Assembly: GCA_002862465.1 (NCBI GenBank)
Contig: PKDD01000165.1
Span: 1-42,008 of the forward strand
Source: Haliea sp.
GTDB lineage: Bacteria > Pseudomonadota > Gammaproteobacteria > Pseudomonadales > Halieaceae
Reading direction: 5' to 3'
Length of the DNA: 42,008 nucleotides
The stretch's first letter is position 1. Every line of letters starts with the position of its first letter. Below are positions 18,325-26,269 of this stretch, one piece after another. Under the pieces are notes generated by a model, which searched no databases, was not told the origin of the DNA, and was given only the letters and a program-made list of their open reading frames with translations. The position numbers and the translations under genes are program-made.

Positions 18325-18675
18325 TCAATCTGCCAACTGTGCGGAACTAATCAACATCACACCGAGGGCAAAGTAGTGAGTCAAATTCCAGTATACAGCA
18401 GCAAAAAAGCCCGCTAAGCCACCAAGCAAAAAACCATAACATGCGCCGACAAATGCACCCGTCCAATCGACGCTATAACCCGGAAGATAATCAGTCAAAT
18501 CACTCAAATGTTGACCTACAGGATAATTTTCTGGAGAAGCCTGCATTAACAAAACAGCCGTTGCCAAAAACAATAACAAAGAACATAGCGAGCCCATAGC
18601 AACGGCCATCGCTGTGGCGTCCATCTTGGCGAAAACCGCCGACAAAATTTCATGGTTCCTAATCGGACGACTCAT
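18325..18675 (-). CDS. Membrane protein with one PGYSV unit (unknown family)
   Basis: A 116-residue protein, first gene of the cassette. It has one helix (about residues 22-43, AMGSLCSLLLFLATAVLL), a 20-residue polar loop, the motif LPGYSVDWTGAFVGACYGF (about 69-87), and a second helix running to AAVYW. It aligns by eye with both halves of the 213-residue protein encoded 31 bases downstream. There is no signal peptide beyond the first helix and no catalytic motif. GGAGG lies 10 bases before the ATG, and a perfect TATAAT is upstream. The function is unknown; a scaffold, channel subunit or lipid-binding role would all fit. Confidence 0.7.
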   Translation of the reverse strand: MSRPIRNHEILSAVFAKMDATAMAVAMGSLCSLLLFLATAVLLMQASPENYPVGQHLSDLTDYLPGYSVDWTGAFVGACYGFLLGGLAGFFAAVYWNLTHYFALGVMLISSAQLAD

Positions 18676-18711
18676 GGCTTATACGCCTCCTATTATTCAA
18701 GGCTTTATTTT

Positions 18712-18740
18712 ATTATAAAATCATGACTAACACGATGAAA
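18712..18740 (-). promoter_or_regulatory. Promoter candidate for the PGYSV/flavoprotein cassette
   Basis: On the minus strand a perfect TATAAT (18712-18717) is preceded, after a 17-base spacer, by TTTCAT (18735-18740), a weak -35. Transcription would start roughly 30 bases before the 116-residue protein's ATG. The region is very AT-rich, so chance matches are possible. Confidence 0.45.
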
Positions 18741-18843
18741 AAAAACGGTTGAACTCTCATATGCGCAGCGCCGCAAAAAATATTCTGCCAAATGATGAGG
18801 TATCGCTACATTCTTGAGCAATAACGATCGCATAATAGCTTCT

Positions 18844-18870
18844 AAAAAAAAAGACCTTGAAGCAAGGTCT
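18844..18870 (-). terminator. Intrinsic terminator after trpS
   Basis: On the minus strand, an 8-bp stem AGACCTTG / CAAGGTCT with a three-base loop is followed directly by a run of nine or more T. It lies about 75 bases after the trpS stop and would end the tsaB-to-trpS transcript before the PGYSV cassette. Confidence 0.88.
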
Positions 18871-18943
18871 GGGGCGAAACAGGCATAAAAAAAAGGTATT
18901 TTTACATCAGAATGAGGATAAACACAGAATAACCAATCTTATA

Positions 18944-19951
18944 CTAACGAATCGCCGCAATACCAACGGCCTCACGCACCTTGCCAATCATTTTCCCACT
19001 GTGCTCTCTTGCACGCTCCGCGCCCTGCAACAAAACAGACTCTATGTAACCAGGGTCAGCCATCAGCCGAATATAGTTTTCTCTGGCGCCCGCAAGCTCA
19101 CTATTAATTAGTTCGAAAAGCTGTTTCTTGGCTTCGCCCCAAGCAATACCAGCATGAAACTCATTTCGCATTCTTGTCGTTTCTTGAGGGGATGCGAACG
19201 CCGCCCAAAGCTGGAACACAGGAGAATCATCGGGGTTCTTCGGAACTCCGGGCTCCAAAAGATTCGTCTTAATTTTATTGATCGCTTTACGCAACGGCTT
19301 CTCTGCCAAAAATAGAGGTATAGTATTATCATAACTTTTACTCATCTTACGACCGTCAGTCCCCTGCAACACCGCACCATCCCCATTGACCACTGCCTCC
19401 GGTAGACAAAAGACATCGGCAAAATTGTGGTTAAATCGTTGTGCGATATCTCGTGCCATTTCAACATGCTGAATCTGATCTCGGCCCACCGGAATTTTCT
19501 CGGCATTGAACAACAGAATATCAGCGGCCATCAAAACAGGATAACTAAATAATCCCATCGTAACGCCAAAGTCCGCATCCTCGTCCGCATCTTCATTAGC
19601 TTGAGTAGCTGACTTGTAAGCATGCGCGCGATTCATCAAGCCCTTAGCAGCGCTGCAACACAATATCCAGTTCAGCTCGCTTATTTCAGGGATATCGGAC
19701 TGACGATAAAATATCGCTTTTTCAGTATCTAATCCGAGTGCAAGCCAAGTAGCGGCAATTTCCTTACTTGACTGCCGTATCAATGCCGGGTCGCTACATT
19801 TAATCAGTGCGTGATAATCGGCGAGGAAAAAAAATGACTCGGACAACTCGTCACGCGATGCTAGGATCGCCGGACGGATAGCCCCAATATAATTGCCTAA
19901 GTGGACCGTGCCCGTTGTGGTAATGCCTGTTAGTACGCGTTGCATAACCAT
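18944..19951 (-). CDS. trpS: Tryptophanyl-tRNA synthetase
   Basis: A 335-residue class I aminoacyl-tRNA synthetase that charges tRNA-Trp. The HIGH-type motif is TVHLGN (15-20) and the KMSKS loop is at 202-206. The length matches the short E. coli-type enzyme. An acidic stretch [15 protein letters not shown] (115-129) forms a loop just before the [16 protein letters not shown] helix. The ATG at 19951 has GAGGG upstream; Met3 is a weaker alternative. It is the last gene of a same-strand run (tsaB, uppP, apeB, GT4), 48 bases after the preceding stop, and is followed by a strong terminator. Confidence 0.96.
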   Translation of the reverse strand: MVMQRVLTGITTTGTVHLGNYIGAIRPAILASRDELSESFFFLADYHALIKCSDPALIRQSSKEIAATWLALGLDTEKAIFYRQSDIPEISELNWILCCSAAKGLMNRAHAYKSATQANEDADEDADFGVTMGLFSYPVLMAADILLFNAEKIPVGRDQIQHVEMARDIAQRFNHNFADVFCLPEAVVNGDGAVLQGTDGRKMSKSYDNTIPLFLAEKPLRKAINKIKTNLLEPGVPKNPDDSPVFQLWAAFASPQETTRMRNEFHAGIAWGEAKKQLFELINSELAGARENYIRLMADPGYIESVLLQGAERAREHSGKMIGKVREAVGIAAIR

Positions 19952-19999
19952 AAATCTTAATACCCTCTAAAAGCGCCTAAATGATACTGATTTTAACTC

Positions 20000-21133
20000 C
20001 TATTGGCTATCCTGAGGGAACGCGACTTGCCGAAAGATATGCTCATACCTCGGCGCCATTGCATCCAACTCAAAGTCAGAAACACAAGGGGGCCGCGTGC
20101 CAAGCTCTATCTGCTCAGTTGCTATTCTCTGCAGCAGGGCCACAGCTGAATCAGCCTCGCGCTCTGGATCGTCGAGGCACGAATCATACCGATACAGCGC
20201 TGGATATATCTCCGGATACGCAAGACGATCCGGGACAACCGGGAAACACCGGTGTGCAACCGCTTCTATTACGGCCAGTCCCTGAAATTCGTGGATGGCC
20301 GTCGACAGCACTACATCGGCAGCCTGCAATAGTGCCCGATATTCTTTAACGCAATCTACATATCCGAACTGCACCAAGCGATGACCAAATCTCGATTTTA
20401 TGTTGGTGAATACGGACGGGGATTGACGAAATTGTTGCCCGGTCATCGCCAACTCATAATCAAGCGGTGAGGTTTCTAGCTTGTGCAAGATCCGCAGTAA
20501 ACCGTCACCACCTTTATCATGCTCAAACCGTCCAACCCATAGCAGACGCAAAGGTCGTTTGGTGAACCGTGACGATGAACCTGGCCACAACGGCACTACC
20601 GCTTCGTGGTCCCGAAAATCGATCGGCACAGGGAGGACCGTTGCGCGCGCCCGAAGCATCAACTCGACACCAGGCGGCACCCGGTCAGGCAATTTCTTCA
20701 TCAGGGCAGAGCAACCTGACAGAAATGTATCTCGGTTGTAGTCCGAGTTAAATATGATGCGATTAGCTGCCAAGGCCGAATAAATACTCGTCATTTGGGC
20801 GTCTTGCAGGCTGTGCTTTTGATGGTTCTGAGGATACTCAAATTGATTCTCATGGAAGTAAACAACAGCTGGCACCCGGGCGAGTCTCGGCACTAGACCG
20901 CGTAGCGTCGCCAAATCAACCATGGACGTCGCTATAATGAGATCGTAGGGCTGCTCCAGCGCTTTCCGCTCGGAAATAGACCAAAACAGAGCATTGCCGC
21001 GCACCCGCCAGCTAAAATATCGTGGAGGCAGACTCAGGATGTGCCACTGCCAATGCGTAAACATTGCCTGCAGGCTTTGCTGCCAGTGCACATGACTTTG
21101 CGCAGCATATGCCGACAAAATGAGCACGTTCAT
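20000..21133 (-). CDS. GT4 glycosyltransferase, DUF3524/tRNA-queuosine mannosyltransferase-like
   Basis: 377 residues with the two-lobed GT-B layout. The N-terminal lobe carries the DUF3524 signatures: SHVHWQQSLQ near residue 13, the LPPRYFSWRVRGNALFWS stretch, DLIIATSMVDLATLRG, and YFHENQFEYP (about 93-102). The C-terminal lobe has the nucleotide-sugar region LLWVGRFEHDKGGD and EAVAHRCFPVVPDRLAYPEIYP. Proteins with this N-terminal domain are related to the animal enzyme GTDC1/QTMAN, which adds mannose to queuosine in tRNA-Asp. A tRNA role in this bacterium is therefore a family-based inference, in keeping with its place next to trpS and downstream of tsaB. It starts nine bases after the apeB stop. 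Confidence 0.78.
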   Translation of the reverse strand: MNVLILSAYAAQSHVHWQQSLQAMFTHWQWHILSLPPRYFSWRVRGNALFWSISERKALEQPYDLIIATSMVDLATLRGLVPRLARVPAVVYFHENQFEYPQNHQKHSLQDAQMTSIYSALAANRIIFNSDYNRDTFLSGCSALMKKLPDRVPPGVELMLRARATVLPVPIDFRDHEAVVPLWPGSSSRFTKRPLRLLWVGRFEHDKGGDGLLRILHKLETSPLDYELAMTGQQFRQSPSVFTNIKSRFGHRLVQFGYVDCVKEYRALLQAADVVLSTAIHEFQGLAVIEAVAHRCFPVVPDRLAYPEIYPALYRYDSCLDDPEREADSAVALLQRIATEQIELGTRPPCVSDFELDAMAPRYEHIFRQVAFPQDSQ

Positions 21134-21142
21134 GAAATCTGC

Positions 21143-22450
21143 TCAAATCGCAGACAGCGGCCCTGTGTGGCTATAGAAACGCCGCAGAACACGCCCTAGG
21201 TTCCAGCCATCCTCTGAGCCGGCCAATTCACGAATGGAGTGCATGCCCAAGGTGGGCACACCAACATCGAGTGTCCGAATCCCGGTGGCACCGGCACTAA
21301 TGGGGCCAATGGTGCTGCCGCATGCCATATCATTACGGACGACAAACGACTGCACAGGGACGCCTTCAATCGATGCAAGCATTCTAAAAAAACCGCTGGT
21401 TTCGCTATTGGTGGCATAACGCTGACTGGCATTAACCTTGATAACCGGCCCTCCATTAAGAAGTGGTCCGTGATTTTTATCATGGCGGTCTGCAAAATTG
21501 GGATGTATCGCATGCGCGTTATCTACTGAAATCATCATCGATCTATCGGCAAGCGCAGAATAATTCGCGTCGTTTCCCGCAAGACGATTAAGCATAGATG
21601 TCAACAAAGGCCCTCCTGCACCGGCGGCTGAAAGACTACCAACTTCCTCATGGTCATTACAAATTAACAACGCGCTCTCTGCACCATCAATTTCAAGCAG
21701 CGCCTGCAAGCCAGTAAAGCAACTGAGCAAATTGTCTAGTCTTGCTGAAGCGATAAAATCTTGCCGCAAACCAATTAGTGACGGGGCTTGAGTATCGTAA
21801 AATGATAATTCATAGTCCAACACCTGACACCCTTCCCACTGGGGATGCTCTGAGACCAACCGCGTATAGAGGAGTTCTCGAAAATCCAGCACCTCGCCCT
21901 CACTCAAGCGACATAACACAGGCACTATAGCCGTCTGTGGGTTCACTTCTCGCTTGGTATTAGCAGTACGATCAAGATGGATGGCAAGACTTGGAATCAT
22001 CGCAATAGCGTCGCGATAATCAATCAACGCAACCCTCAGTTGACCGCCTAAACACTGAAAACTGACTCTGCCTGCAAGTGACAGATCGCGGTCAAACCAT
22101 GGGTTAAGTAGTGCGCCACCATAGACCTGCGCGCCAAGCTGAAACAAACCGTGAGACCGTATTTCTGGTGTTGGTTTGACCATCAAACAAGGGCTGTCAG
22201 TATGAGCGCCAACCATACGCATCCCTGTGCTGGAAAGATTGTCCTGCCCGTGAACAAAAGCCACAATCGAGCTACCGTTTCGCGTCAGGAAATATTTTCC
22301 ACCTGGCCTGACGTCCCATTCGGCGCCTTCCGCCAAACGAACAAACCCTGCCCCCGTTAGACGCTGAGCCATCTCCGCGACAGCGTGAAATGGTGTAGTC
22401 GCTGCCGCTAAAAAACGGCATAGCTGCTGGTTGAACTCATGCTGATTCAT
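21143..22450 (-). CDS. apeB: M18 family aminopeptidase
   Basis: A 435-residue zinc aminopeptidase of peptidase family M18, close to the Pseudomonas ApeB length. It removes N-terminal residues, often acidic ones, from peptides in the cytosol and usually assembles as a dodecamer. Visible metal and active-site blocks are GAHTDSPCLMVKP (His about 82), a central CNDHEEVGS (Asp-His-Glu-Glu), SVDNAHAIHPNF, and the C-terminal GVPTLGMHSIRE with a metal-binding His. The ATG starts 42 bases after the uppP stop on the same strand, and the glycosyltransferase gene follows nine bases later, so cotranscription is likely. Confidence 0.93.
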   Translation of the reverse strand: MNQHEFNQQLCRFLAAATTPFHAVAEMAQRLTGAGFVRLAEGAEWDVRPGGKYFLTRNGSSIVAFVHGQDNLSSTGMRMVGAHTDSPCLMVKPTPEIRSHGLFQLGAQVYGGALLNPWFDRDLSLAGRVSFQCLGGQLRVALIDYRDAIAMIPSLAIHLDRTANTKREVNPQTAIVPVLCRLSEGEVLDFRELLYTRLVSEHPQWEGCQVLDYELSFYDTQAPSLIGLRQDFIASARLDNLLSCFTGLQALLEIDGAESALLICNDHEEVGSLSAAGAGGPLLTSMLNRLAGNDANYSALADRSMMISVDNAHAIHPNFADRHDKNHGPLLNGGPVIKVNASQRYATNSETSGFFRMLASIEGVPVQSFVVRNDMACGSTIGPISAGATGIRTLDVGVPTLGMHSIRELAGSEDGWNLGRVLRRFYSHTGPLSAI

Positions 22451-22492
22451 TGTTAGTGCCTACTCTGTCTAGCGAACGAAAATTACAAGCAG

Positions 22493-23296
22493 CTATACTA
22501 ACCACAATGCATACAATATCGCAGCCAATACTATCCTGTAATACACAAAAGGCATGAAGCCTACCTTGTTTAATAGCCGCAAAAAAATAGCTATGCAAAA
22601 ATAAGCCGCAAGTCCGGACACTATCACGCCCAACCCAAGCGACACCCAGTCAACTACAGCACTGCCGCCAGCAAGTTCCCAAGTCTTTAACAGCCCCGCA
22701 CTCGCGATAATAGGTATGGAAAGCAGGAAAGAAAAACGAGCCGAAGACTGTCGATTCATTCCAAGCAGCAACGCAGCCGTCATTGTTACGCCCGAACGTG
22801 AGACCCCCGGCACCAGTGCTAGAACCTGCGCACAACCGATGAGAATAGCAATAGTCAATCCTAGAGGGCGCCCAACACCTGTTGCCGTGCTCCGACGATC
22901 AGCTAGCCCTAAAAGCACACCAAAAAGAAGTGTGGTCGTTGCTATGACGGGCAGCGTCCGCAAATTTGCTTCTATAAAATTACCCGCAAGAAGCCCAACC
23001 ACTCCTGCTGGCACCGTTGCCAGCCCCAGATACCAAACCAATCGGCTATCGTCGCAGGCGCCCCCCCCCCTGAGTGAGCGTAACCAACCATCAGCCATGC
23101 GCATTAGATCCTCGCGATAATAAAATAATACCGCGATTAAAGTGCCCACATGCACTGCAACATCAAATGCCAACCCCTGATCAGTCCAACCCATTACTAG
23201 AGAAGGAATCACCAGATGAGCCGAACTAGACACCGGCAAAAACTCTGTCAGGCCTTGCACAAGAGCAAGAAATAACGCCTGATAGATATCAATCAT
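22493..23296 (-). CDS. uppP: Undecaprenyl-diphosphate phosphatase
   Basis: About 267 residues, the usual length of UppP (BacA). This inner-membrane enzyme removes phosphate from undecaprenyl diphosphate so that the lipid carrier for peptidoglycan and polysaccharides can be reused; it also gives bacitracin resistance. Motifs are TEFLPVSSSAHL (17-28) and PGVSRSGVTM (about 160-169), and about eight helices are visible. The ATG at 23296 overlaps the tsaB stop by four bases (ATGA) and follows AAGGAAA; the longer frame opens with TTG inside tsaB. Ten consecutive G lie in the coding strand (23061-23070), encoding part of a SLRGGGA loop, an unusual homopolymer that would shift the frame if it slipped. 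Confidence 0.95.
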   Translation of the reverse strand: MIDIYQALFLALVQGLTEFLPVSSSAHLVIPSLVMGWTDQGLAFDVAVHVGTLIAVLFYYREDLMRMADGWLRSLRGGGACDDSRLVWYLGLATVPAGVVGLLAGNFIEANLRTLPVIATTTLLFGVLLGLADRRSTATGVGRPLGLTIAILIGCAQVLALVPGVSRSGVTMTAALLLGMNRQSSARFSFLLSIPIIASAGLLKTWELAGGSAVVDWVSLGLGVIVSGLAAYFCIAIFLRLLNKVGFMPFVYYRIVLAAILYALWLV

Positions 23297-24000
23297 GGTC
23301 TTTTTCCTTGCTGCGCAAGTTTTTTCCAAGAAATTTTGTCGCGCACATACACGGGCTGCACTTGCTTAGGAGACTGAATTTCGCCATTTTGGAATTTAGC
23401 CAGTGCAAGCGGAATCATGTCCCGTGCCATCGGCACAATATCGATAAGCGTTGCAACGACGGTTGCACGCAGAGACTTTGGAAATTGCTCCAGAAAGGCA
23501 CAGCCGTCCCCCACCAAGGTTAACGGTCCAGACATGTTGAGTACGAGGTCTGCTGGGGAACAAGCCCACGGTCCTTCTCGCAGCAAAGCCAACTCATCCT
23601 TATACTGGTAAACCGCACTGTATACCTCACTCACCCGGGCATCGAGACTGCACAGCACGGTATCGTTAGCCTCAACCTCGCCCCGCCTCTTTGCACTTTG
23701 AGCTAATACTCCTAATGTAGGGATGGCGACCGCCGGCAAACCACAGCTGTACGCTAACCCTTGAACCGCACTCGCCGCTATGCGCAAACCGGTAAAGGAG
23801 CCTGGGCCACATCCATACGCGATAAGCTCTATGCCTTGCTCCTTCAAAGTACCACTGGGCAATAGCTCCTGCAGCATAGAAAAAAGCAACTGGTTATGCT
23901 GTCGTGGGGCAACCTCATGGCGCTCCCTGATATACCCATCGATAGAAACAGCGACGGAGCAAGTATCGGTCGCTGTTTCTATCGCCAAAATACCAGTCAT
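23293..24000 (-). CDS. tsaB: tRNA N6-threonylcarbamoyladenosine biosynthesis protein TsaB
   Basis: A 235-residue ASKHA-fold protein that partners TsaD and TsaE in making t6A37 in ANN-decoding tRNAs. The N-terminus is ILAIETATDTCSVAV, then RQHNQLLFSMLQELL and the signature YGCGPGSFTGLRI (about 69-81). TsaB itself is not the catalytic subunit. The ATG at 24000 is chosen because GAGGGAG precedes it; upstream in-frame codons lack such a site. The uppP start overlaps its stop. In Pseudomonas the tsaB neighbour is adk; here mobA and a repeat protein lie between them. Confidence 0.95.
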   Translation of the reverse strand: MTGILAIETATDTCSVAVSIDGYIRERHEVAPRQHNQLLFSMLQELLPSGTLKEQGIELIAYGCGPGSFTGLRIAASAVQGLAYSCGLPAVAIPTLGVLAQSAKRRGEVEANDTVLCSLDARVSEVYSAVYQYKDELALLREGPWACSPADLVLNMSGPLTLVGDGCAFLEQFPKSLRATVVATLIDIVPMARDMIPLALAKFQNGEIQSPKQVQPVYVRDKISWKKLAQQGKRP

Positions 24001-24138
24001 ACAACTCCCTCTACAATATTGCTGATCTCTACACATTGCAAAGCACAGCTGTTACGGTATTGTAACGTTATTATCACATACTCATTCGCGGGTAAGAACT
24101 CCCCCCCTCAACGCCAAGCATTGCAGTCACTGCTTCCT

Positions 24139-24711
24139 ATGATTAAAAAAAACAAAGTCACCGGACTAATTCTTGCTGGAGGTGCCGGACGCCGTGTCGG
24201 AGACAGAGACAAAGGCCTCATTACTTGGCACGGAGAGCCTCTTGTTGCCCATGTCAGCAACTGCCTGAGGCCCCAAGTTTCGAAACTACTTATTAGCTGC
24301 AACCGCAACGTCGCACGTTATGAGCAATTTGGTGCACAAACCGTCACTGACGATAGGGAAAACTTTCAAGGTCCGCTCGCCGGACTTGAAGCCGCATCCC
24401 CTCTAATCCTCACCGACTTTATCGTAGTCGTCGGCTGTGACACACCGCATCTACCAGACGATCTCGCGAGCCGTCTCATCGCTCCACTGACAGCTAGCGC
24501 TTCTGACTCTCCGGAAATCAGCTATGCGCATGATGGAGTCCGAGAACAATATTTGTGTGCCGCAATACGCCGTGAGTGCCTAACCTCCGTTACTCACTAT
24601 TTGAATAAGGGTTACCGTGCTGTCGGAGACTGGTACAAAACTCGCTATACCGTTGCTGTGGATTTTTCAGACTGCGAATCCAGCTTTAGGAATTATAATC
24701 GTCTCGCCTAG
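24139..24711 (+). CDS. mobA: Molybdenum cofactor guanylyltransferase
   Basis: About 190 residues, near the E. coli MobA length. The enzyme joins GMP from GTP to molybdopterin to form the guanine-dinucleotide cofactor. The nucleotide-binding loop is LILAGGAGRRVGDRDKG (10-26), with Arg18/19 and Lys25. The metal-side motif is VVGCDTPHLPDDL (about 98-110). The usual Met before GG is Val here. The ATG at 24139 is the family start (IKKNKVTGLILAGG); the frame stays open upstream through tsaB but that part is a shadow. No strong ribosome binding site is seen. No other Mo-cofactor gene is in the window. Confidence 0.9.
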   Translation: MIKKNKVTGLILAGGAGRRVGDRDKGLITWHGEPLVAHVSNCLRPQVSKLLISCNRNVARYEQFGAQTVTDDRENFQGPLAGLEAASPLILTDFIVVVGCDTPHLPDDLASRLIAPLTASASDSPEISYAHDGVREQYLCAAIRRECLTSVTHYLNKGYRAVGDWYKTRYTVAVDFSDCESSFRNYNRLA

Positions 24712-24771
24712 AACGCTTCGGCCATTCGCTTTCTAAGGTCTGCGCGCAATTTCTAGACTTTCTAAAGAAAA

Positions 24772-24799
24772 AACCCGCAAAGATTTCTCTTAGCGGGTT
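24772..24799. terminator. Terminator between mobA and the lysine-rich gene
   Basis: A 7-bp stem AACCCGC / GCGGGTT. On the minus strand it is followed by TTTTTT, a good intrinsic terminator for the lysine-rich gene ending at 24820. On the plus strand the trailing T-run is shorter, so it may also end mobA. It probably works both ways. Confidence 0.8.
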
Positions 24800-24819
24800 G
24801 TTTTAAAGGCTCTAGGCCT

Positions 24820-25320
24820 CTATCTCTTCTTAGATCTTGCCTTTGGCTTAGCTTTTGCCTTTGGCTTAGCTTTTGCCTTGGGCTTAGCTTTTGCCTTGGG
24901 CTTAGCTTTTGCCTTGGGCTTAGCTTTTGCCTTGGGCTTAGCTTTTGCCTTGGGCTTAGCTTTTGCCTTGGGCTTAGCTTTTGCCTTTGGCTTAGCTTTC
25001 GCTTTGGGCTTAGCTTTTGCTTTGGGCTTAGCTTTTGCTTTGGGCTTAGCTTTTGCCTTTGGCTTAGCTTTTGCTTTGGGCTTAGCTTTTGCTTTGGGCT
25101 TAGCTTTTGCTTTGGGCTTAGCTTTTGCTTTGGGCTTAGCTTTTGCTTTGGGCTTAGCTTTTGCTTTGGGCTTAGCTTTCGCTTTGGGCTTAGCTTTCGC
25201 TTTGGGCTTAGCTTTTGCCTTTGGCTTAGCTTTTGCCTTTGGCTTGGCTTTCGCTTTGGGCTTAGCTTTTGCCTTAGGCTTGGCTTTCGCTTTTGTTGGT
25301 TTTTTCTTAGCAGTTGCCAT
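24820..25320 (-). CDS. Lysine-rich AKAKPK repeat protein (AlgP/histone H1-like)
   Basis: 166 residues: a short head (MATAKKKPTK), 25 perfect AKAKPK hexapeptides (11-160), and the tail ARSKKR. No other residue types occur in the body, so it must be disordered and extremely basic. Such proteins resemble the C-terminal tails of bacterial H1-like proteins and Pseudomonas AlgP, which bind DNA or RNA; the real role here is unproven. GGAGAG lies eight bases before the ATG and a terminator follows, so it is expressed as a single gene. It is located between adk and mobA, with a hexanucleotide-rich coding sequence that can expand or shrink in steps of 18 bases without changing the frame. Confidence 0.82.
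   Translation of the reverse strand: MATAKKKPTKAKAKPKAKAKPKAKAKPKAKAKPKAKAKPKAKAKPKAKAKPKAKAKPKAKAKPKAKAKPKAKAKPKAKAKPKAKAKPKAKAKPKAKAKPKAKAKPKAKAKPKAKAKPKAKAKPKAKAKPKAKAKPKAKAKPKAKAKPKAKAKPKAKAKPKARSKKR
24841..25290. repeat. 25-copy 18-bp tandem array inside the lysine-rich gene
   Basis: The 450 bases encode 25 AKAKPK units. The third codon positions vary in blocks: about six neighbouring units are GCCTTGGGCTTAGCTTTT (plus-strand reading), while most others have GCTTTGGGC or GCCTTTGGC with occasional TTTC ends. The amino-acid sequence is unchanged across all units. Confidence 0.95.
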
Positions 25321-25507
25321 TACGCTTCTCTCCAGACTGTTAATGAGGGTACTGCGATATTAAAAGTAACAACAATGCAATAGAGATACAACAGTCAAAA
25401 CTGTAGAAAATTCGCATCTATGAAACGCAAATTTCTACCCTTTTTTTTAGAAACGAACCTGCGGAACGTCAACTTTTTCATTTTTAAATTTGTCGCCGCA
25501 ACTGCGA

Positions 25508-26155
25508 CTAAGAACTCAGTGATGAACACAGCGCTTTTCGAATGCTTTCAACACTGCCTTGACCGTCAATTTTGTGATAACGCGGCGCTAATTCACCTGC
25601 CATCGTTTGATAGAAATTAATCAGTGGGCTTGTTTGCTCATGGTAGATCTTTAATCGCTTGCGAACGGTGTCTTCGCTATCATCATCCCTCTGAACAAGA
25701 GGTTCACCTGTATCGTCGTCAAGCGACTCCGTCTTCGGTGGATTGTATGTCACGTGATAAACGCGGCCCGACCCTGGATGGACTCGCCGACCACTCAAAC
25801 GCGCTACAATCTCAGCGTCATCGACGGCTATCTCTACTACATGGTCAATCGTTACATTCGCATTGACCATAGCCTGCGCTTGAGGAATCGTGCGAGGGAA
25901 ACCGTCAAATAAAAAACCGGTGGCACAGTCCGGCTCAGCAATTCGGTCTTTGACTAGCCCGATAATGACTTCATCAGAGATAAGACCACCAGTGTCCATA
26001 ACAGCCTTTGCTCGCAGCCCTAGTTCAGTTTTCGCCTTTACAGCCGAGCGCAACATATCCCCGGTAGAAATCTGAGGGATACTAAATTTTTCACAAATAA
26101 ACTGAGCTTGGGTACCTTTTCCCGCACCAGGAGCGCCTAATAAGATCAATCGCAT
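25508..26155 (-). CDS. adk: Adenylate kinase
   Basis: A 215-residue long-form adenylate kinase that interconverts 2 ADP with ATP and AMP in the cytosol. The P-loop is GAPGAGKGT (7-15), the AMP-binding region includes STGDMLR (30-36), and the LID is the segment around [20 protein letters not shown] with no zinc Cys cluster. The DGFPRT motif is also present (about 84-89). GAGGAGG lies seven bases before the ATG. In many relatives adk is followed by tsaB; here the lysine-rich gene and mobA come between. Confidence 0.97.
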   Translation of the reverse strand: MRLILLGAPGAGKGTQAQFICEKFSIPQISTGDMLRSAVKAKTELGLRAKAVMDTGGLISDEVIIGLVKDRIAEPDCATGFLFDGFPRTIPQAQAMVNANVTIDHVVEIAVDDAEIVARLSGRRVHPGSGRVYHVTYNPPKTESLDDDTGEPLVQRDDDSEDTVRKRLKIYHEQTSPLINFYQTMAGELAPRYHKIDGQGSVESIRKALCSSLSS

Positions 26156-26269
26156 TCAAAAACCTCCTCACCTATGTTCCGCATACAAAATGTCTATCGC
26201 TATCGCAAAACCGGGAACTTGACCGCCGATAACCATACACAGCAGACCAATGGGTTACAAGCATCGCCA

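Noticed and set aside
24051-24066. GTTAC-N6-GTAAC inverted repeat between tsaB and mobA
   Set aside because: Short and imperfectly placed; no promoter elements near it could be supported, so no operator is called.
24841-25290. CRISPR array
   Set aside because: Repeats are 18 bases, directly adjacent, without unique spacers, and keep a single reading frame.
24878-25363. Long plus-strand frame of LAFALG repeats opposite the lysine-rich gene
   Set aside because: It is the antisense image of the AKAKPK array. The minus-strand gene has a ribosome binding site, a normal start and a terminator; the plus-strand frame has none.
25391-25404. ACAGT-N4-ACTGT inverted repeat upstream of the lysine-rich gene
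   Set aside because: A five-base palindrome is expected by chance at this frequency; no clear -35/-10 pair is associated with it.
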